A stretch of 64,000 nt of DNA from Constantimarinum furrinae (GCF_014295415.1 NZ_CP052909.1:2294001-2358000); one strand, 5' to 3'. Positions 18,164 through 28,456 are shown, counted from the stretch's first letter. Notes: generated by a model not told the origin, from the letters alone. Program-made: numbers and translations.

Positions 18164-19024
18164 ATGCCTACTTGGTTACACATAGTTATTTGGATACTCG
18201 TGGTATATATTGTAATAAGCATAGTCTTGTATTATGTACAGGATTATTTTTTGTTTAAACCTGAAAAATTACCTCGAGATTATGAGTTCTATTATGAAAA
18301 TCAAGTAGTTAAAGAATACAACCTCGAAACCCGAGATGGGGCAGTGATAAACGGACTTCACTTTTGTGTGAAACATCCCAAAGGCGTTGTGTTATATTTA
18401 AAGGGAAATTCTAAGAGTATTAAAGGGTGGGGCAAATTTGCTGTTGATTTCACCAGACATGGCTACGATGTGATCATGGTCGATTACCGGGGCTTTGGTA
18501 AAAGTAGTGGAAAGCGTTCCCAAAAAGCGATTAAAAGAGATCTTCAATATGTATATGACAAGATACGGGAGCAGGTGGCCGAAAAGTATATTATTCTTTA
18601 TGGTCGTTCATTGGGTTCAGGATTTGCAACCAAACTCGCTTCAATGAACAATCCCAAAATGCTTATTCTGGATGCTCCTTATTACAGCCTTACCAAAGTT
18701 ACCGGCAGATACATGCCATTTATGCCACTTTCTATCATTATGCGCTACCCCATGCCTACATATAAATGGCTGAAATATGTAAACTGCCCGGTTCATATCA
18801 TACATGGAACGAAGGATAATCTTATTCCCTTTAAAACCAGTGTAAAATTATCTCAGATTAAACCGAAGCTCACTCGATTATATCCCATTATCGGCGGCGG
18901 TCATAAAAATTTAAACAATTTTGAATCCTATCACAGAATGTTGGGCGAGATCATCACTTCAGAGCCACAGAAGATCGATCTTGAATCCACAAGTCTAGGA
19001 GTAAAACATTCGGCAGGAAATTAG
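18164..19024 (+). CDS. alpha/beta hydrolase, membrane-anchored (paralog 1)
   Basis: A 286-residue serine hydrolase-type protein with one N-terminal membrane segment (residues about 5-24). The catalytic triad can be read as Ser149 in GRSLGSG, Asp218 in GTKDNLIP and His247 in GGGHKNL. The usual HGN oxyanion motif is replaced: the segment reads YLKGNSKS with Lys80 where the paralog has His79, so activity may be altered. It is followed one base later by a full-length paralog. The family (YqkD/Bem46-like) acts on unknown esters or amides; the substrate is unknown. Confidence 0.88.
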   Translation: MPTWLHIVIWILVVYIVISIVLYYVQDYFLFKPEKLPRDYEFYYENQVVKEYNLETRDGAVINGLHFCVKHPKGVVLYLKGNSKSIKGWGKFAVDFTRHGYDVIMVDYRGFGKSSGKRSQKAIKRDLQYVYDKIREQVAEKYIILYGRSLGSGFATKLASMNNPKMLILDAPYYSLTKVTGRYMPFMPLSIIMRYPMPTYKWLKYVNCPVHIIHGTKDNLIPFKTSVKLSQIKPKLTRLYPIIGGGHKNLNNFESYHRMLGEIITSEPQKIDLESTSLGVKHSAGN

Positions 19025-19025
19025 A

Positions 19026-19823
19026 ATGAAAAGCGTTATAAAACTTGTACTTTTTATATTTTCGGCCGCCTTACTTTTTATTATGGGAATATACCTGCTT
19101 CAGGAAAAGATCATTTTTCAGCCTACACCCTTGCCTCAGGACCATCAATATGTTCTGGATGTTCCATTTACTGAATTCTTCATAGAATCTAACGATGGAG
19201 CCCGGCTAAACGGCCTGCATTTAAAGGTCGAAGATCCAAAGGGTATGATCGTATACTATCACGGAAATGCCGGCGACCTGCAACGATGGGGCGAGATTTG
19301 TTCTTTTTTTCTTCAATTTCATTATGACGTACTAGTAATGGATTACCGGACCTATGGCAAGAGTACAGGGAAGTTAACCGAAAAGAATCTTTATAGCGAT
19401 GCGCAATTATTCTATGATAAGGCAAAAGAAGATTTTTCTGAAGAAAATATTGTCATTTACGGTCGCTCTCTGGGCGCTTCCATAGCCACTAAGATCGCTT
19501 CTGAGAATGAACCTTCTCAATTGATCCTGGAAACACCGTTTTATTCGCTTACCGATCTGGTAAAGGACAAATTTAAGATCCTTCCGGTGAGTAAGTTGTT
19601 AAAATATCGTTTTCCATCCTCGACTTTTATTAAGAGTGTTTCATGCCCTGTTACGATTTTACACGGTACAGCCGACGGTGTAGTTCCTTACGAGTCGGGT
19701 TTAAAATTATTCAATTCCATTTCGAATAAACCCCGGACTTTAGTCACCATTGAAGGAGGCGGACATAATGATCTTATAAATTTTGATACCTATAGCACGG
19801 CAATTCAAAATGCATTGCAATAA
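19026..19823 (+). CDS. alpha/beta hydrolase, membrane-anchored (paralog 2)
   Basis: A 265-residue hydrolase with one N-terminal membrane segment (residues about 6-25), a classical YYHGNAGD oxyanion motif at residues 77-84, and the triad Ser148 (GRSLGAS), Asp217 (GTADGVV) and His247 (GGGHNDL). It is colinear with paralog 1, which ends one base upstream, so both are one transcription unit closed by the terminator after 19823. It resembles Bem46/ABHD13-like hydrolases; the substrate is unknown. Confidence 0.9.
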   Translation: MKSVIKLVLFIFSAALLFIMGIYLLQEKIIFQPTPLPQDHQYVLDVPFTEFFIESNDGARLNGLHLKVEDPKGMIVYYHGNAGDLQRWGEICSFFLQFHYDVLVMDYRTYGKSTGKLTEKNLYSDAQLFYDKAKEDFSEENIVIYGRSLGASIATKIASENEPSQLILETPFYSLTDLVKDKFKILPVSKLLKYRFPSSTFIKSVSCPVTILHGTADGVVPYESGLKLFNSISNKPRTLVTIEGGGHNDLINFDTYSTAIQNALQ

Positions 19824-19850
19824 AAAACCCGGCATTTGCCGGGTGATTTT
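19822..19850 (+). terminator. rho-independent terminator after hydrolase pair
   Basis: CCCGGC (19828-19833), loop ATTT, GCCGGG (19838-19843), then TGATTTT. An A tract precedes it, so it may also serve the convergent gene at 19868. Confidence 0.75.
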
Positions 19851-19867
19851 ATAAAAAGCTGTTGCGG

Positions 19868-20350
19868 TTAATTTCCGTCGTCACCTTTCTTTAATTTTGC
19901 CATTCCTTTTGGACGGTGTTCCAGTTTTTTCCGTTGTTCTTCCAACTGCCGCTCCATTTCCTTCTTCTTTTCGAGAAGTATTTGCCGTTCTCTTTCTGCT
20001 TTGGCTTTTTCTGCTTTGATTGAAGCTTCCAGTTGTGCCTGTTTTTCGGCTTCTATAGCCTTCATTTTTGCTTCATTCTCGGCATCGATATTGGTAGAAT
20101 TATCAACAACTTCAACTTTGTCTTTCTTATTGACCTTTACATCCGAATTCTGATCTTGTTCGTCGGTACCCTCAACTTCAATGATACCTTCTTCGGTTTC
20201 GGTCTCGGCAACCACCACGGTTTCTACTTTAGTATCCTTTTTGGTTACCTTCTTTACCGTTGTCGTTTCGTTTATATCTTTATTCACCTGAGCATTGACT
20301 GCAGCTAAACTAAATAATACTGCACATGCGGTTAACATTAAATTTTTCAT
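19868..20350 (-). CDS. secreted coiled-coil protein of unknown function
   Basis: A 160-residue protein with a signal peptide of about 20 residues (ending AAVNAQ). An acidic/Thr-rich stretch with TTTVKKVTKKDTKVETVVV follows, then a long charged helix from about residue 85 (AENEAKMKAIEAEKQAQLEA), predicted to be a coiled coil, and a basic tail. The Thr/Lys/Val stretch after the signal resembles that of the two secreted paralogs at 16798 and 17410. No domain is recognised. Confidence 0.75.
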   Translation of the reverse strand: MKNLMLTACAVLFSLAAVNAQVNKDINETTTVKKVTKKDTKVETVVVAETETEEGIIEVEGTDEQDQNSDVKVNKKDKVEVVDNSTNIDAENEAKMKAIEAEKQAQLEASIKAEKAKAERERQILLEKKKEMERQLEEQRKKLEHRPKGMAKLKKGDDGN

Positions 20351-20487
20351 ACGTATTGGTTCTTTAGATTATTAAGTATAAACCTACGGATTTTGTTGTT
20401 AATCTATTGCCAATACAGTGCAAATGTTTTCCTATTTTTTCTGAAAAATCACTCGATTCATATTCTGTTTTTTCTATTCTGAAAATG

Positions 20488-20495
20488 TATATTTG
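20488..20495 (+). promoter_or_regulatory. -7 element candidate upstream of ychF
   Basis: TATATTTG matches TAnnTTTG and lies 53 bases before the ychF ATG. Confidence 0.5.
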
Positions 20496-20548
20496 CAGCC
20501 TTAATATCTGAAGCAAAATAAAACGGAAGCTTCGTTAAAAACCCGAAT

Positions 20549-21643
20549 ATGAAAGCCGGAATAGTAGGATTACCAAATGTAGGGAAATCTACCCTGTTTA
20601 ATTGTCTGTCTAATGCAAAAGCGCAAAGTGCAAACTTTCCCTTTTGTACCATAGAGCCGAACATAGGAGTAGTTAATGTTCCCGATGAACGCCTGGTGAA
20701 ACTTGAAGAATTGGTAAATCCGGAGCGAGTTGTTCCCGCTACAGTAGAGATCGTCGATATTGCCGGACTCGTAAAGGGAGCGAGTAAGGGCGAAGGTCTT
20801 GGAAATCAGTTTCTGGGCAATATTCGTGAAACCGATGCCATTCTCCATGTACTCCGGTGTTTTGATAATGATAATATAGTTCATGTAGACGGAAGTGTGG
20901 ATCCTGTTCGTGATAAGGAAACCATCGATATAGAACTACAGTTAAAAGACCTTGAAACCACCGAAAAAAAGCTTGAAAAAGTAAAACGCGCTGCTCGAAC
21001 CGGTAATAAGGAGGCTCAAAAAGAAGAAGCAGCACTTCAAAAAGTGCTCAAGGGACTTGAATCCGGAATTTCTGTGAGAGCTATAGAGCTAACTCCTTCT
21101 GAGCGGGAAGACTATATCGATCAGATGCAGTTTATAACCGATAAGCCTGTGATGTATGTGTGTAATGTTGATGAAAGTGCTGCTGCTACCGGAAATGCCT
21201 ATGTAGATAAGGTAAAAGAGGCTGTAGCCCATGAAAATGCCGAAGTTCTGGTGCTCGCTGTTGGAACTGAAGCCGATATCACCGAACTGGAAACTTTCGA
21301 AGAACGTCAGTTATTTTTGGAAGATCTAGGACTGGAAGAGCCCGGTTCGGCAAAACTTATCCGAGGAGCCTATCGATTATTAAATCTTCAAACCTATTTT
21401 ACCGCAGGAGTAAAAGAAGTTCGCGCATGGACCATTCCTGTGGGGTCTACTGCGCCTCAGGCCGCAGGTGTGATTCACACCGATTTTGAAAAAGGTTTTA
21501 TTAGGGCAGAGGTTATAAAGTACTCCGATTTCGAAACTCTGGGTAGTGAAGCCAAGGTTAAGGAAGCCGGAAAGTTAAGCGTTGAGGGTAAAGAGTATAT
21601 CGTACAGGATGGTGATGTAATGCACTTCCGTTTTAATGTTTAA
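20549..21643 (+). CDS. ychF: redox-regulated ATPase YchF (Obg-family)
   Basis: A 364-residue P-loop protein of the Obg/YchF group, which hydrolyses ATP rather than GTP and binds the ribosome. The P-loop GLPNVGKST is at residues 7-15, DIAGLVKGA near 70, and the specificity motif reads NVDE instead of NKxD, as expected for ATP use. A coiled-coil insertion (about residues 130-170) and the C-terminal TGS domain ([26 protein letters not shown]) are complete. Single gene, with convergent PAP2 downstream. Confidence 0.97.
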   Translation: MKAGIVGLPNVGKSTLFNCLSNAKAQSANFPFCTIEPNIGVVNVPDERLVKLEELVNPERVVPATVEIVDIAGLVKGASKGEGLGNQFLGNIRETDAILHVLRCFDNDNIVHVDGSVDPVRDKETIDIELQLKDLETTEKKLEKVKRAARTGNKEAQKEEAALQKVLKGLESGISVRAIELTPSEREDYIDQMQFITDKPVMYVCNVDESAAATGNAYVDKVKEAVAHENAEVLVLAVGTEADITELETFEERQLFLEDLGLEEPGSAKLIRGAYRLLNLQTYFTAGVKEVRAWTIPVGSTAPQAAGVIHTDFEKGFIRAEVIKYSDFETLGSEAKVKEAGKLSVEGKEYIVQDGDVMHFRFNV

Positions 21644-21670
21644 TAACTAATTGAGAAGTGAGGCGTGAGG

Positions 21671-21692
21671 CATAATTGTAATAACAATTATG
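21671..21692. repeat. hairpin between ychF and PAP2 gene
   Basis: CATAATTGT (21671-21679) and ACAATTATG (21684-21692) form a perfect 9-bp stem with an AATA loop. Flanking GAGGCGTGAGG and TCGCACATCACTC can extend it imperfectly. It lacks a T tract, so it is not a typical terminator, although it lies between convergent genes. Confidence 0.45.
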
Positions 21693-21753
21693 GATCGCAC
21701 ATCACTCCATTGATCCAACAACTTCTGCTTTTATGAAGTTACCATTCAAAGTA

Positions 21754-22575
21754 CTAAAACGTAATCCGCATCGTCATCGCTTTATATCGATCTCCAGTGC
21801 GACTTTCACCGCTAACAGGGTAAATTGAGATATTGTCATTTTTCTTTTTGTGCAGTTCGGGTACGAGTATTCCTGTAGCTGCTCCAAGAACATATCCAAG
21901 CGTTACATCGGTTAAAAAATGTTGTCCAGCTTCTATACGCAGATAGGCTACAACCGCAGGAACTGTGGCAGCTCCTGCCCAGATCCAAGGTTTTGCAGGT
22001 GAATCGGGATTAAAATCGCTGTAAACCTTTGCTGCAAAGAAAGTCGCAGCCGCTGAAGCCGCAACGTGACCGGCATAGAAGGAACGCTGACCGTTATTGG
22101 AAAGTCGTCTTTCTAACGGGGTGTCTCCACTGTCGTCGTAGACATAAGGACGTGAACGGTCTATTAACCCGGCCGTAAGGGTGTACATGGTAGCCGTAGT
22201 ACCCAATGTCTCCAGATACAGGACGGCAATTTGTCCGGTATGGTCATTCATTTTATCATCGAATAGGAATACAAATGGAGTAGCAAAGGAAATTCCAAAT
22301 GGAATATCGCTAAGATTACTGGCACTTTCAGAATGGTTTCCGGCAGCCCAGCGATCAATACCGTTGATATCATCGATATTGAGGTTGTTAAATTCCTCCA
22401 TGGTCATATCATCCTTATTCTGAATAAGAAGCAAACCTCCGGCGCTACCGGCAAGACCAAGGCCGGTCCAGATAGCATCAGTGGTCCAGTCCAGCTGATA
22501 AGGCGAGTCGGATTCCTGAGCGTTCGAACATATAAAGACTAATAAAAAGGCGGGTAGTAGTATGTATTTTTTCAT
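21754..22575 (-). CDS. PAP2 superfamily phosphatase, exported
   Basis: A 273-residue protein with a signal peptide ending CSNAQ. The PAP2 phosphatase motifs can be read as RSRPY (near residue 148), FYAGHVAASA (the PSGH-type motif, with the catalytic His) and R-IEAGQ-H-FLTD (R-x5-H-x3-D). The Lys of the first motif is not obvious. It probably dephosphorylates lipid phosphates at the inner membrane's outer face or in the periplasm. A TATATTTG on the minus strand (22580-22587) lies only 4 bases before the ATG, so the transcript may be nearly leaderless, or the match is chance. Confidence 0.85.
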   Translation of the reverse strand: MKKYILLPAFLLVFICSNAQESDSPYQLDWTTDAIWTGLGLAGSAGGLLLIQNKDDMTMEEFNNLNIDDINGIDRWAAGNHSESASNLSDIPFGISFATPFVFLFDDKMNDHTGQIAVLYLETLGTTATMYTLTAGLIDRSRPYVYDDSGDTPLERRLSNNGQRSFYAGHVAASAAATFFAAKVYSDFNPDSPAKPWIWAGAATVPAVVAYLRIEAGQHFLTDVTLGYVLGAATGILVPELHKKKNDNISIYPVSGESRTGDRYKAMTMRITF

Positions 22576-22793
22576 AACCCAAATATAGATGAAGAGATTT
22601 CAGTTACATTTTCATTTAACGTTTTCTTAATTGAATTTTAAGGAAGAATTTTGAATCCAATTTAACGTTTTACTGAAGAAATTTTCCGAATCTTACTAAC
22701 AATTAGCGGCTTCCAATTGTTAATTACTTTAGGCGTTCGGGGTTTCAATTTTGTACTCGAAATTCTATATTTATCCACTATTCACAAGACTTT

Positions 22794-24644
22794 ATGGCTC
22801 AAACAGAATATACCGAAGATAATATACGCTCACTCGATTGGAAAGAACATATTCGAATGCGACCCGGGATGTATATCGGGAAGTTGGGTGATGGCTCTTC
22901 ACCGGATGATGGAATTTATATTTTGCTTAAAGAAGTGATCGATAACTGTATTGACGAATTTGTCATGGGAGCAGGTAAGACCATTGAGATCCGAATTAAG
23001 GATAAAGAAGTGAAGGTAAGGGACTACGGACGCGGGATACCGCTAGGTAAGGTAGTGGATGTGGTTTCAAAAATGAATACTGGTGGAAAATATGACACCA
23101 GAGCCTTTAAGAAGTCGGTTGGACTTAACGGGGTAGGTACGAAAGCGGTAAATGCACTTTCGGCTTATTTTAAAGTAGAATCGGTAAGGGACAACCAAAT
23201 GAAAACCGCCGAATTCGAGCTGGGAGAATTAAAAAATAGTCCCGATATAGAAGACACTACGAAGCGAAAGGGAACCAAGGTTGTCTTTATTCCGGATGAA
23301 AGTATTTTTAAGAATTATAAGTACCGAACCGAATATGTTTCAAAGATGTTGATGAACTACGTCTATCTCAATCCGGGATTGACCATCGACTTCAACGGAG
23401 AAAAATTTGTTTCAGAAAACGGATTGAAAGACCTCCTGGAAGACAATATGTCTAAAGAGGACATGCTTTACCCCGTCATTCACCTTAGGGGTGAGGATAT
23501 TGAGATAGCCATGACCCACAGCAAAACGCAGTACAGCGAGGAATACCACAGTTTTGTGAACGGGCAGCACACCACTCAGGGTGGAACGCATCAGGCGGCA
23601 TTCAGAGAGAGTCTTGTGAAGACGATTAGAGAATTCTACGGAAAGAATTACGAAGCGAGCGATATTCGAAAATCCATTGTTTCGGCCATTAGTATAAAGG
23701 TGATGGAGCCCGTCTTCGAGAGTCAGACGAAAACCAAATTGGGTTCTACCGATATGGGTGGGAAATTACCCACGGTACGAACGTTTATCAATGATTTTGT
23801 AAAAACGAACCTAGATAATTACCTGCATAAGAATCCGGAGACGGCTGAAAAGATACAGCGTAAGATCATGCAGGCAGAGCGGGAGCGCAAGGAGCTTTCG
23901 GGAATTCGAAAGCTGGCCAAGGAACGCGCTAAAAAGGCGAGCTTACACAACAAGAAATTACGCGATTGCAGGGTGCATCTGGGTGATATGAAAAACGATC
24001 GCAGGTTAGAAAGCACGTTGTTTATCACAGAGGGAGACTCGGCAAGTGGAAGTATTACCAAAAGCAGGGATGTGAACACCCAAGCGGTTTTTTCCTTGCG
24101 GGGAAAACCGTTGAACAGCTACGGGATGAGCAAGAAGATTGTGTATGAAAACGAAGAATTCAATTTGCTACAGGCGGCGCTCGACATCGAGGAGACCATG
24201 GAAGATCTTCGATACAACAATATAGTGATCGCTACGGATGCCGATGTCGACGGGATGCACATTCGGTTATTATTAATCACCTTTTTCCTTCAGTTCTTTC
24301 CCGAACTCATTAAAGAAGGACATCTCTATATACTGCAAACGCCATTATTTCGAGTAAGAAATAAAAAAGAAACGATCTATTGCTATTCCGAAGAAGAAAG
24401 ATTAGCGGCAATTGAAAAATTAAAACCAAAGCCTGAGATCACCCGCTTTAAAGGATTGGGTGAGATTTCGCCGGATGAGTTTCAGCATTTTATAGGTCGT
24501 GATATGCGATTGGACCCGGTTATGCTGGACAAAGCGTTAAGCATAGAAGAGCTACTTTCTTTTTATATGGGTAAGAACACACCCGATCGTCAGGAATTTA
24601 TAATTGAAAACCTTAAAGTTGAACTGGATAAAGTTGAAGATTGA
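22794..24644 (+). CDS. parE: DNA topoisomerase IV subunit B
   Basis: ATPase subunit of a type II topoisomerase, which with ParC unlinks daughter chromosomes. The 616-residue protein has the GHKL ATPase domain (EVIDNCIDE near residue 48, [21 protein letters not shown]), the transducer QTK motif ([11 protein letters not shown] near 312), and the TOPRIM domain with EGDSASGS near 411 and DADVDGMH near 482. It ends with the conserved RFKGLGE block and is short, as in Bacteroidota ParE. The TGA overlaps the TTG start of the GNAT gene; parC follows that gene. Confidence 0.95.
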   Translation: MAQTEYTEDNIRSLDWKEHIRMRPGMYIGKLGDGSSPDDGIYILLKEVIDNCIDEFVMGAGKTIEIRIKDKEVKVRDYGRGIPLGKVVDVVSKMNTGGKYDTRAFKKSVGLNGVGTKAVNALSAYFKVESVRDNQMKTAEFELGELKNSPDIEDTTKRKGTKVVFIPDESIFKNYKYRTEYVSKMLMNYVYLNPGLTIDFNGEKFVSENGLKDLLEDNMSKEDMLYPVIHLRGEDIEIAMTHSKTQYSEEYHSFVNGQHTTQGGTHQAAFRESLVKTIREFYGKNYEASDIRKSIVSAISIKVMEPVFESQTKTKLGSTDMGGKLPTVRTFINDFVKTNLDNYLHKNPETAEKIQRKIMQAERERKELSGIRKLAKERAKKASLHNKKLRDCRVHLGDMKNDRRLESTLFITEGDSASGSITKSRDVNTQAVFSLRGKPLNSYGMSKKIVYENEEFNLLQAALDIEETMEDLRYNNIVIATDADVDGMHIRLLLITFFLQFFPELIKEGHLYILQTPLFRVRNKKETIYCYSEEERLAAIEKLKPKPEITRFKGLGEISPDEFQHFIGRDMRLDPVMLDKALSIEELLSFYMGKNTPDRQEFIIENLKVELDKVED

Positions 24645-25261
24645 TCGCCTTGGAAAACAGTATATGCTCATTCGATTTTGATGCAGACTATGTTCTTGAG
24701 AACAAGAATGTGTTGCTTCGCCCTTTGGTGGCAGAAGACATGGAGCATTTACTTGTCTTTTCTGAAAATGAGCCGGAATTATGGCGCTATTCGCTAATTC
24801 AGGGTGGAGGAAAAGAAAACCTGAAAAAGTACTTGAAACTTGCAATTTCGGGAAGAAAGAATAAGAAGGAATATCCCTTTATTGTTTTTGATAAAATAGC
24901 CAATGCATATGCCGGGAGCACCCGTTTTTATGATATCGATCTGTATCACAAAACCCTTAGTCTGGGATATACTTGGTATGGGAAAGACTTTCAGGGAACC
25001 GGATTAAACAAGAATTGTAAATACCTGTTGTTGGAGTTTGCGTTTAACACCAGAGGTTTTGAGCGTATAGAATTTAGAGCAGACAATTTGAATATACGAA
25101 GTATCGCCGCTATGAAAAGCATAGGATGCAAGGAAGAGGGTGTTTTGCGAAGTAATTGTGTAAGTCCAGGAGGAAGACGAGACAGTATTGTACTAAGTAT
25201 TTTACGAAACGAATGGGAAGGTAATGTAGCCGATATGTTGCTTGATAAAATAAAAGAATAA
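24641..25261 (+). CDS. GNAT family N-acetyltransferase (RimJ/RimL type)
   Basis: A 206-residue acetyltransferase. The RimL-like layout shows [11 protein letters not shown] near residue 26, [19 protein letters not shown] (the acetyl-CoA binding loop region) near 110-128, and [23 protein letters not shown] near 150. The target is unknown. No ATG is in frame before residue 40, so the start is a TTG, either at 24641 overlapping the parE TGA (TTGA) or at 24650 three codons later. The gene is locked between parE and parC with 22 bases to parC, so it must be co-transcribed with them. Confidence 0.85.
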   Translation: MIALENSICSFDFDADYVLENKNVLLRPLVAEDMEHLLVFSENEPELWRYSLIQGGGKENLKKYLKLAISGRKNKKEYPFIVFDKIANAYAGSTRFYDIDLYHKTLSLGYTWYGKDFQGTGLNKNCKYLLLEFAFNTRGFERIEFRADNLNIRSIAAMKSIGCKEEGVLRSNCVSPGGRRDSIVLSILRNEWEGNVADMLLDKIKE

Positions 25262-25283
25262 TTCCATAAATTGATTAGTAAGG

Positions 25284-27971
25284 ATGAGTGATGAACTCAA
25301 CAGTGAAGACGAATTAAAGCCGGAAAACGAATTGAATGCCAATGGGCAAGGGAATGATGAAGATTCCGGGGAAACCATAACCAAGATCACGGGAATGTAC
25401 CGTGACTGGTTTCTGGACTACGCCAGCTATGTGATCCTCGAACGTGCGGTACCGGCTATAGAGGACGGATTTAAGCCTGTTCAGCGTCGTATCATGCAAT
25501 CGATGAAAGATCTGGACGACGGACGCTATAATAAAGTAGCGAACATTGTAGGTCATACCATGCAATATCACCCCCACGGGGATGCCAGTATTGGCGATGC
25601 CATGGTGCAAATAGGTCAGAAGGACCTGCTTATAGATACCCAGGGAAACTGGGGTAATATACTTACCGGAGATAGAGCGGCGGCTTCGCGATATATTGAG
25701 GCCCGCTTATCTAAATTTGCGTTAGACGTAGTGTACAATCCCAAGATCACGGAGTGGCAGGCTTCTTACGACGGACGCAAAAAGGAGCCAATAAATTTAC
25801 CGGTAATGTTTCCGTTGCTGTTAACACAGGGAGCCGAAGGGATCGCTGTAGGACTTTCCACCAAGATACTGCCACACAATTTTATAGAACTCATCGATGC
25901 TTCCGTAAAACACCTTCAGAATAAAAGATTTCAATTGCTTCCCGATTTCCCAACCGGGGGGATCATGGATGCGACAAATTATAACGACGGACTCAGGGGC
26001 GGAAAAGTGCGCAGTAGAGCAAGGATTCTTCAGCATGACAAAAATACTTTGGTAATACGTGAAATTCCTTTCGGAACAACCACATCATCACTTATCGATT
26101 CTATTCTGAAAGCAAACGACAAGGGTAAGATAAAGATCAAAAAAATAGAAGATAACACTGCGGCCGAAGTAGAGATCTTAATTCATTTGCCCGGAGGAAT
26201 ATCTCCGGACAAGACCATTGACGCCTTGTACGCCTTTACCAATTGTGAAACGTCCATTTCGCCATTGGGTTGTGTTATTGAAGATAACAGGCCCTTGTTT
26301 ATCGGTGTTTCTGAAATGTTGAGACGTTCTACAGATCGCACAGTCGAGCTACTGAAAAGTGAGCTGGAAATTCAGCTGAATGAATTTGAGAATCAGTGGC
26401 ACTACGCCTCACTGGAACGTATTTTCATTGAAAACAGGATCTATAGGGATATAGAGGAAGAGGAAACCTGGGAAGGTGTGATCGAGGCGATCGATAACGG
26501 ACTCAAGCCACATATCAAACATCTGAAGCGTCCTGTAGTGGAAGAGGATATAGTACGGCTTACGGAGATACGAATTAAGCGAATTTCTAAGTTCGATATA
26601 GAAAAAGCTCAGCAAAAGATCGATGCATTAGAGGAGCAGATCGCGCAGGTGAAATATCATCTGGAGCATTTAATTCCTTATGCAATAGATTATTTTAAAA
26701 GACTGAAGAAGGATTATGGTGAAGGGAAGGAGCGATTGACCGAAATACGCGTCTTTGATGATATTGAAGCGACCAAGGTAGTGATTCGAAATACCAAGCT
26801 CTTTGTAAACCGGGAAGAAGGCTTTGTAGGTACAAGCCTTAAGAAAGACGAATATGTGACTGATTGTAGTGATATAGACGACATCATTGTGTTTACGCAG
26901 GATGGGGTGATGATGGTGACTAAGGTAGATGCCAAGACTTTTGTTGGAAAAGGGATTATTCATGTGGCCGTTTTCAAGAAAAAGGATAAGCGAACGATTT
27001 ATAACATGATCTATAAGGATGGTCCTCGTGGAGCCACCTATGTAAAAAGATTTGCCGTGACCTCCATCACACGGGATAAAGAGTACGATCTAACCGCAGG
27101 AACAAAAGGATCTAAAGTGTATTATTTTACAGCTAACCCTAACGGAGAAGCCGAAGTCGTAAATGTATTACTCCGCCAAACGGGTAGCATTAAAAAGTTG
27201 AAATTCGAATTGGACTTCGCAGATCAATTAGTAAAGGGACGTGCCTCCAAAGGGAATATTGTGACCAAACACCCTGTGAAGCGAATTGAATTGAAGGAAA
27301 AAGGATTATCGACTTTAAAACCTAGAAAGATTTGGTTTGATGATACGGTTCAACGATTAAATGTCGATGCAAGAGGAGAATTAAAAGGAGAATTCAGGAA
27401 AGAAGACCGTTTATTGATCATTAATCAGAATGGTATCGTAAAAACTGTAGTTCCCGAACTTACGCTGCGCTTTGACGACGATATGATCGTACTTGAAAAA
27501 TGGGAGCCTAAAAAACCAATTTCGGCCATTTATTGGGAAGGTGAAAAGGAATTGTTCTATGTAAAGCGTTTTCTCATTGAAAACCCGGATAAGGAAGAAA
27601 GTATCATAACAGATCACCCTAAATCATATCTAGAGCGGGTATTTACAGACCACCGCCCTGTGGCTGAGGTGGTATTTGCTAAAGAACGAGGGAAGGAGCG
27701 GAAGGAAAACCTCATTATTGAATTAGAAGATTTTATAGCCGTTAAAGGGATTACCGCTATGGGAAATCAATTGACCAAAGATAAAGTACTGGAAATAGAT
27801 GCCTTGTCTCCGTTACCTTATGAAGAACCGGAATCTACTTCGGCAGAAGATATGGAGGTGATTGATGAAGAGGATGTTTCTCAAGAAGGAACGACTGGAC
27901 AAAAAGAATCTATGGAAGACAAAGAAGACAAGCCTTCGACCGATGATGAAGGTCAGACGTTGTTGTTTTAG
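25284..27971 (+). CDS. parC: DNA topoisomerase IV subunit A
   Basis: An 895-residue DNA-cleaving subunit. The catalytic tyrosine is Tyr137 in AAASRYIEARL, and the quinolone-target region GDASIGDAMVQIGQ lies about 30 residues earlier. DGFKPVQRRI and HPHGD motifs are intact. The C-terminal half has GyrA-like blades (FTQDGVMMVTKVD, GYVK-like repeats) but no GyrA-box, which supports ParC over GyrA, as does the linked parE. The N-terminal 30 and C-terminal 60 residues are acidic low-complexity extensions. Confidence 0.95.
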   Translation: MSDELNSEDELKPENELNANGQGNDEDSGETITKITGMYRDWFLDYASYVILERAVPAIEDGFKPVQRRIMQSMKDLDDGRYNKVANIVGHTMQYHPHGDASIGDAMVQIGQKDLLIDTQGNWGNILTGDRAAASRYIEARLSKFALDVVYNPKITEWQASYDGRKKEPINLPVMFPLLLTQGAEGIAVGLSTKILPHNFIELIDASVKHLQNKRFQLLPDFPTGGIMDATNYNDGLRGGKVRSRARILQHDKNTLVIREIPFGTTTSSLIDSILKANDKGKIKIKKIEDNTAAEVEILIHLPGGISPDKTIDALYAFTNCETSISPLGCVIEDNRPLFIGVSEMLRRSTDRTVELLKSELEIQLNEFENQWHYASLERIFIENRIYRDIEEEETWEGVIEAIDNGLKPHIKHLKRPVVEEDIVRLTEIRIKRISKFDIEKAQQKIDALEEQIAQVKYHLEHLIPYAIDYFKRLKKDYGEGKERLTEIRVFDDIEATKVVIRNTKLFVNREEGFVGTSLKKDEYVTDCSDIDDIIVFTQDGVMMVTKVDAKTFVGKGIIHVAVFKKKDKRTIYNMIYKDGPRGATYVKRFAVTSITRDKEYDLTAGTKGSKVYYFTANPNGEAEVVNVLLRQTGSIKKLKFELDFADQLVKGRASKGNIVTKHPVKRIELKEKGLSTLKPRKIWFDDTVQRLNVDARGELKGEFRKEDRLLIINQNGIVKTVVPELTLRFDDDMIVLEKWEPKKPISAIYWEGEKELFYVKRFLIENPDKEESIITDHPKSYLERVFTDHRPVAEVVFAKERGKERKENLIIELEDFIAVKGITAMGNQLTKDKVLEIDALSPLPYEEPESTSAEDMEVIDEEDVSQEGTTGQKESMEDKEDKPSTDDEGQTLLF

Positions 27972-28015
27972 AAATTTTAATCATTGACCATAATTCTTCA
28001 AAATAGAAAGCCCAA

Positions 28016-28456
28016 ATGAGAAGTTTTATTCAGGAGTTTAAGGATTTTGCCGTTAAAGGGAATATGATCGACATGGCCGTTGGAATCATTATTGGTACGG
28101 CTTTCAATAGTGTTGTAAATGTTTTGGTTAAAAAGGTAGTAATGCCTCCCTTATCCATGTTAACTGATGATGTAAATCTGGCCAATCGCAAATACGTTTT
28201 GCGCGAGGCGAGTGATACCGCAGAAGAGGTTGCCATTGGTTATGGGGAACTCATAGAAGTGCTTATTGATTTTCTTATTATTGCTCTAACTATTTTTGTG
28301 GTGATCAAATTTATCAACCGGTTTAAGAAAAAGGCCGAAGACCCTAAAAATAAAGCCGTTGAAACCCCTAAAAACATTGAATTGTTGTCCAATATTGAAA
28401 AACTTCTGGACGAGCAAAATAAATTACTGTCTAAAAATGAGTACAATAGAAAATAA
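28016..28456 (+). CDS. mscL: large-conductance mechanosensitive channel MscL
   Basis: A 146-residue channel of the inner membrane that opens under hypo-osmotic tension. The N-terminal helix FIQEFKDFAVKGNMIDMAVG and pore helix GIIIGTAFNSVVN are typical. The second membrane helix spans about residues 82-102, and the C-terminal charged helix KLLDEQNKLL forms the cytoplasmic bundle. It starts 44 bases after parC and may be read from the same transcript. There is no sign of truncation. Confidence 0.96.
   Translation: MRSFIQEFKDFAVKGNMIDMAVGIIIGTAFNSVVNVLVKKVVMPPLSMLTDDVNLANRKYVLREASDTAEEVAIGYGELIEVLIDFLIIALTIFVVIKFINRFKKKAEDPKNKAVETPKNIELLSNIEKLLDEQNKLLSKNEYNRK

Noticed and set aside
22616-22671. 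Repeated ATTTAACGTTTT before parE
   Set aside because: Two copies about 46 bases apart in A+T-rich DNA; could be regulatory, but no second feature supports it.
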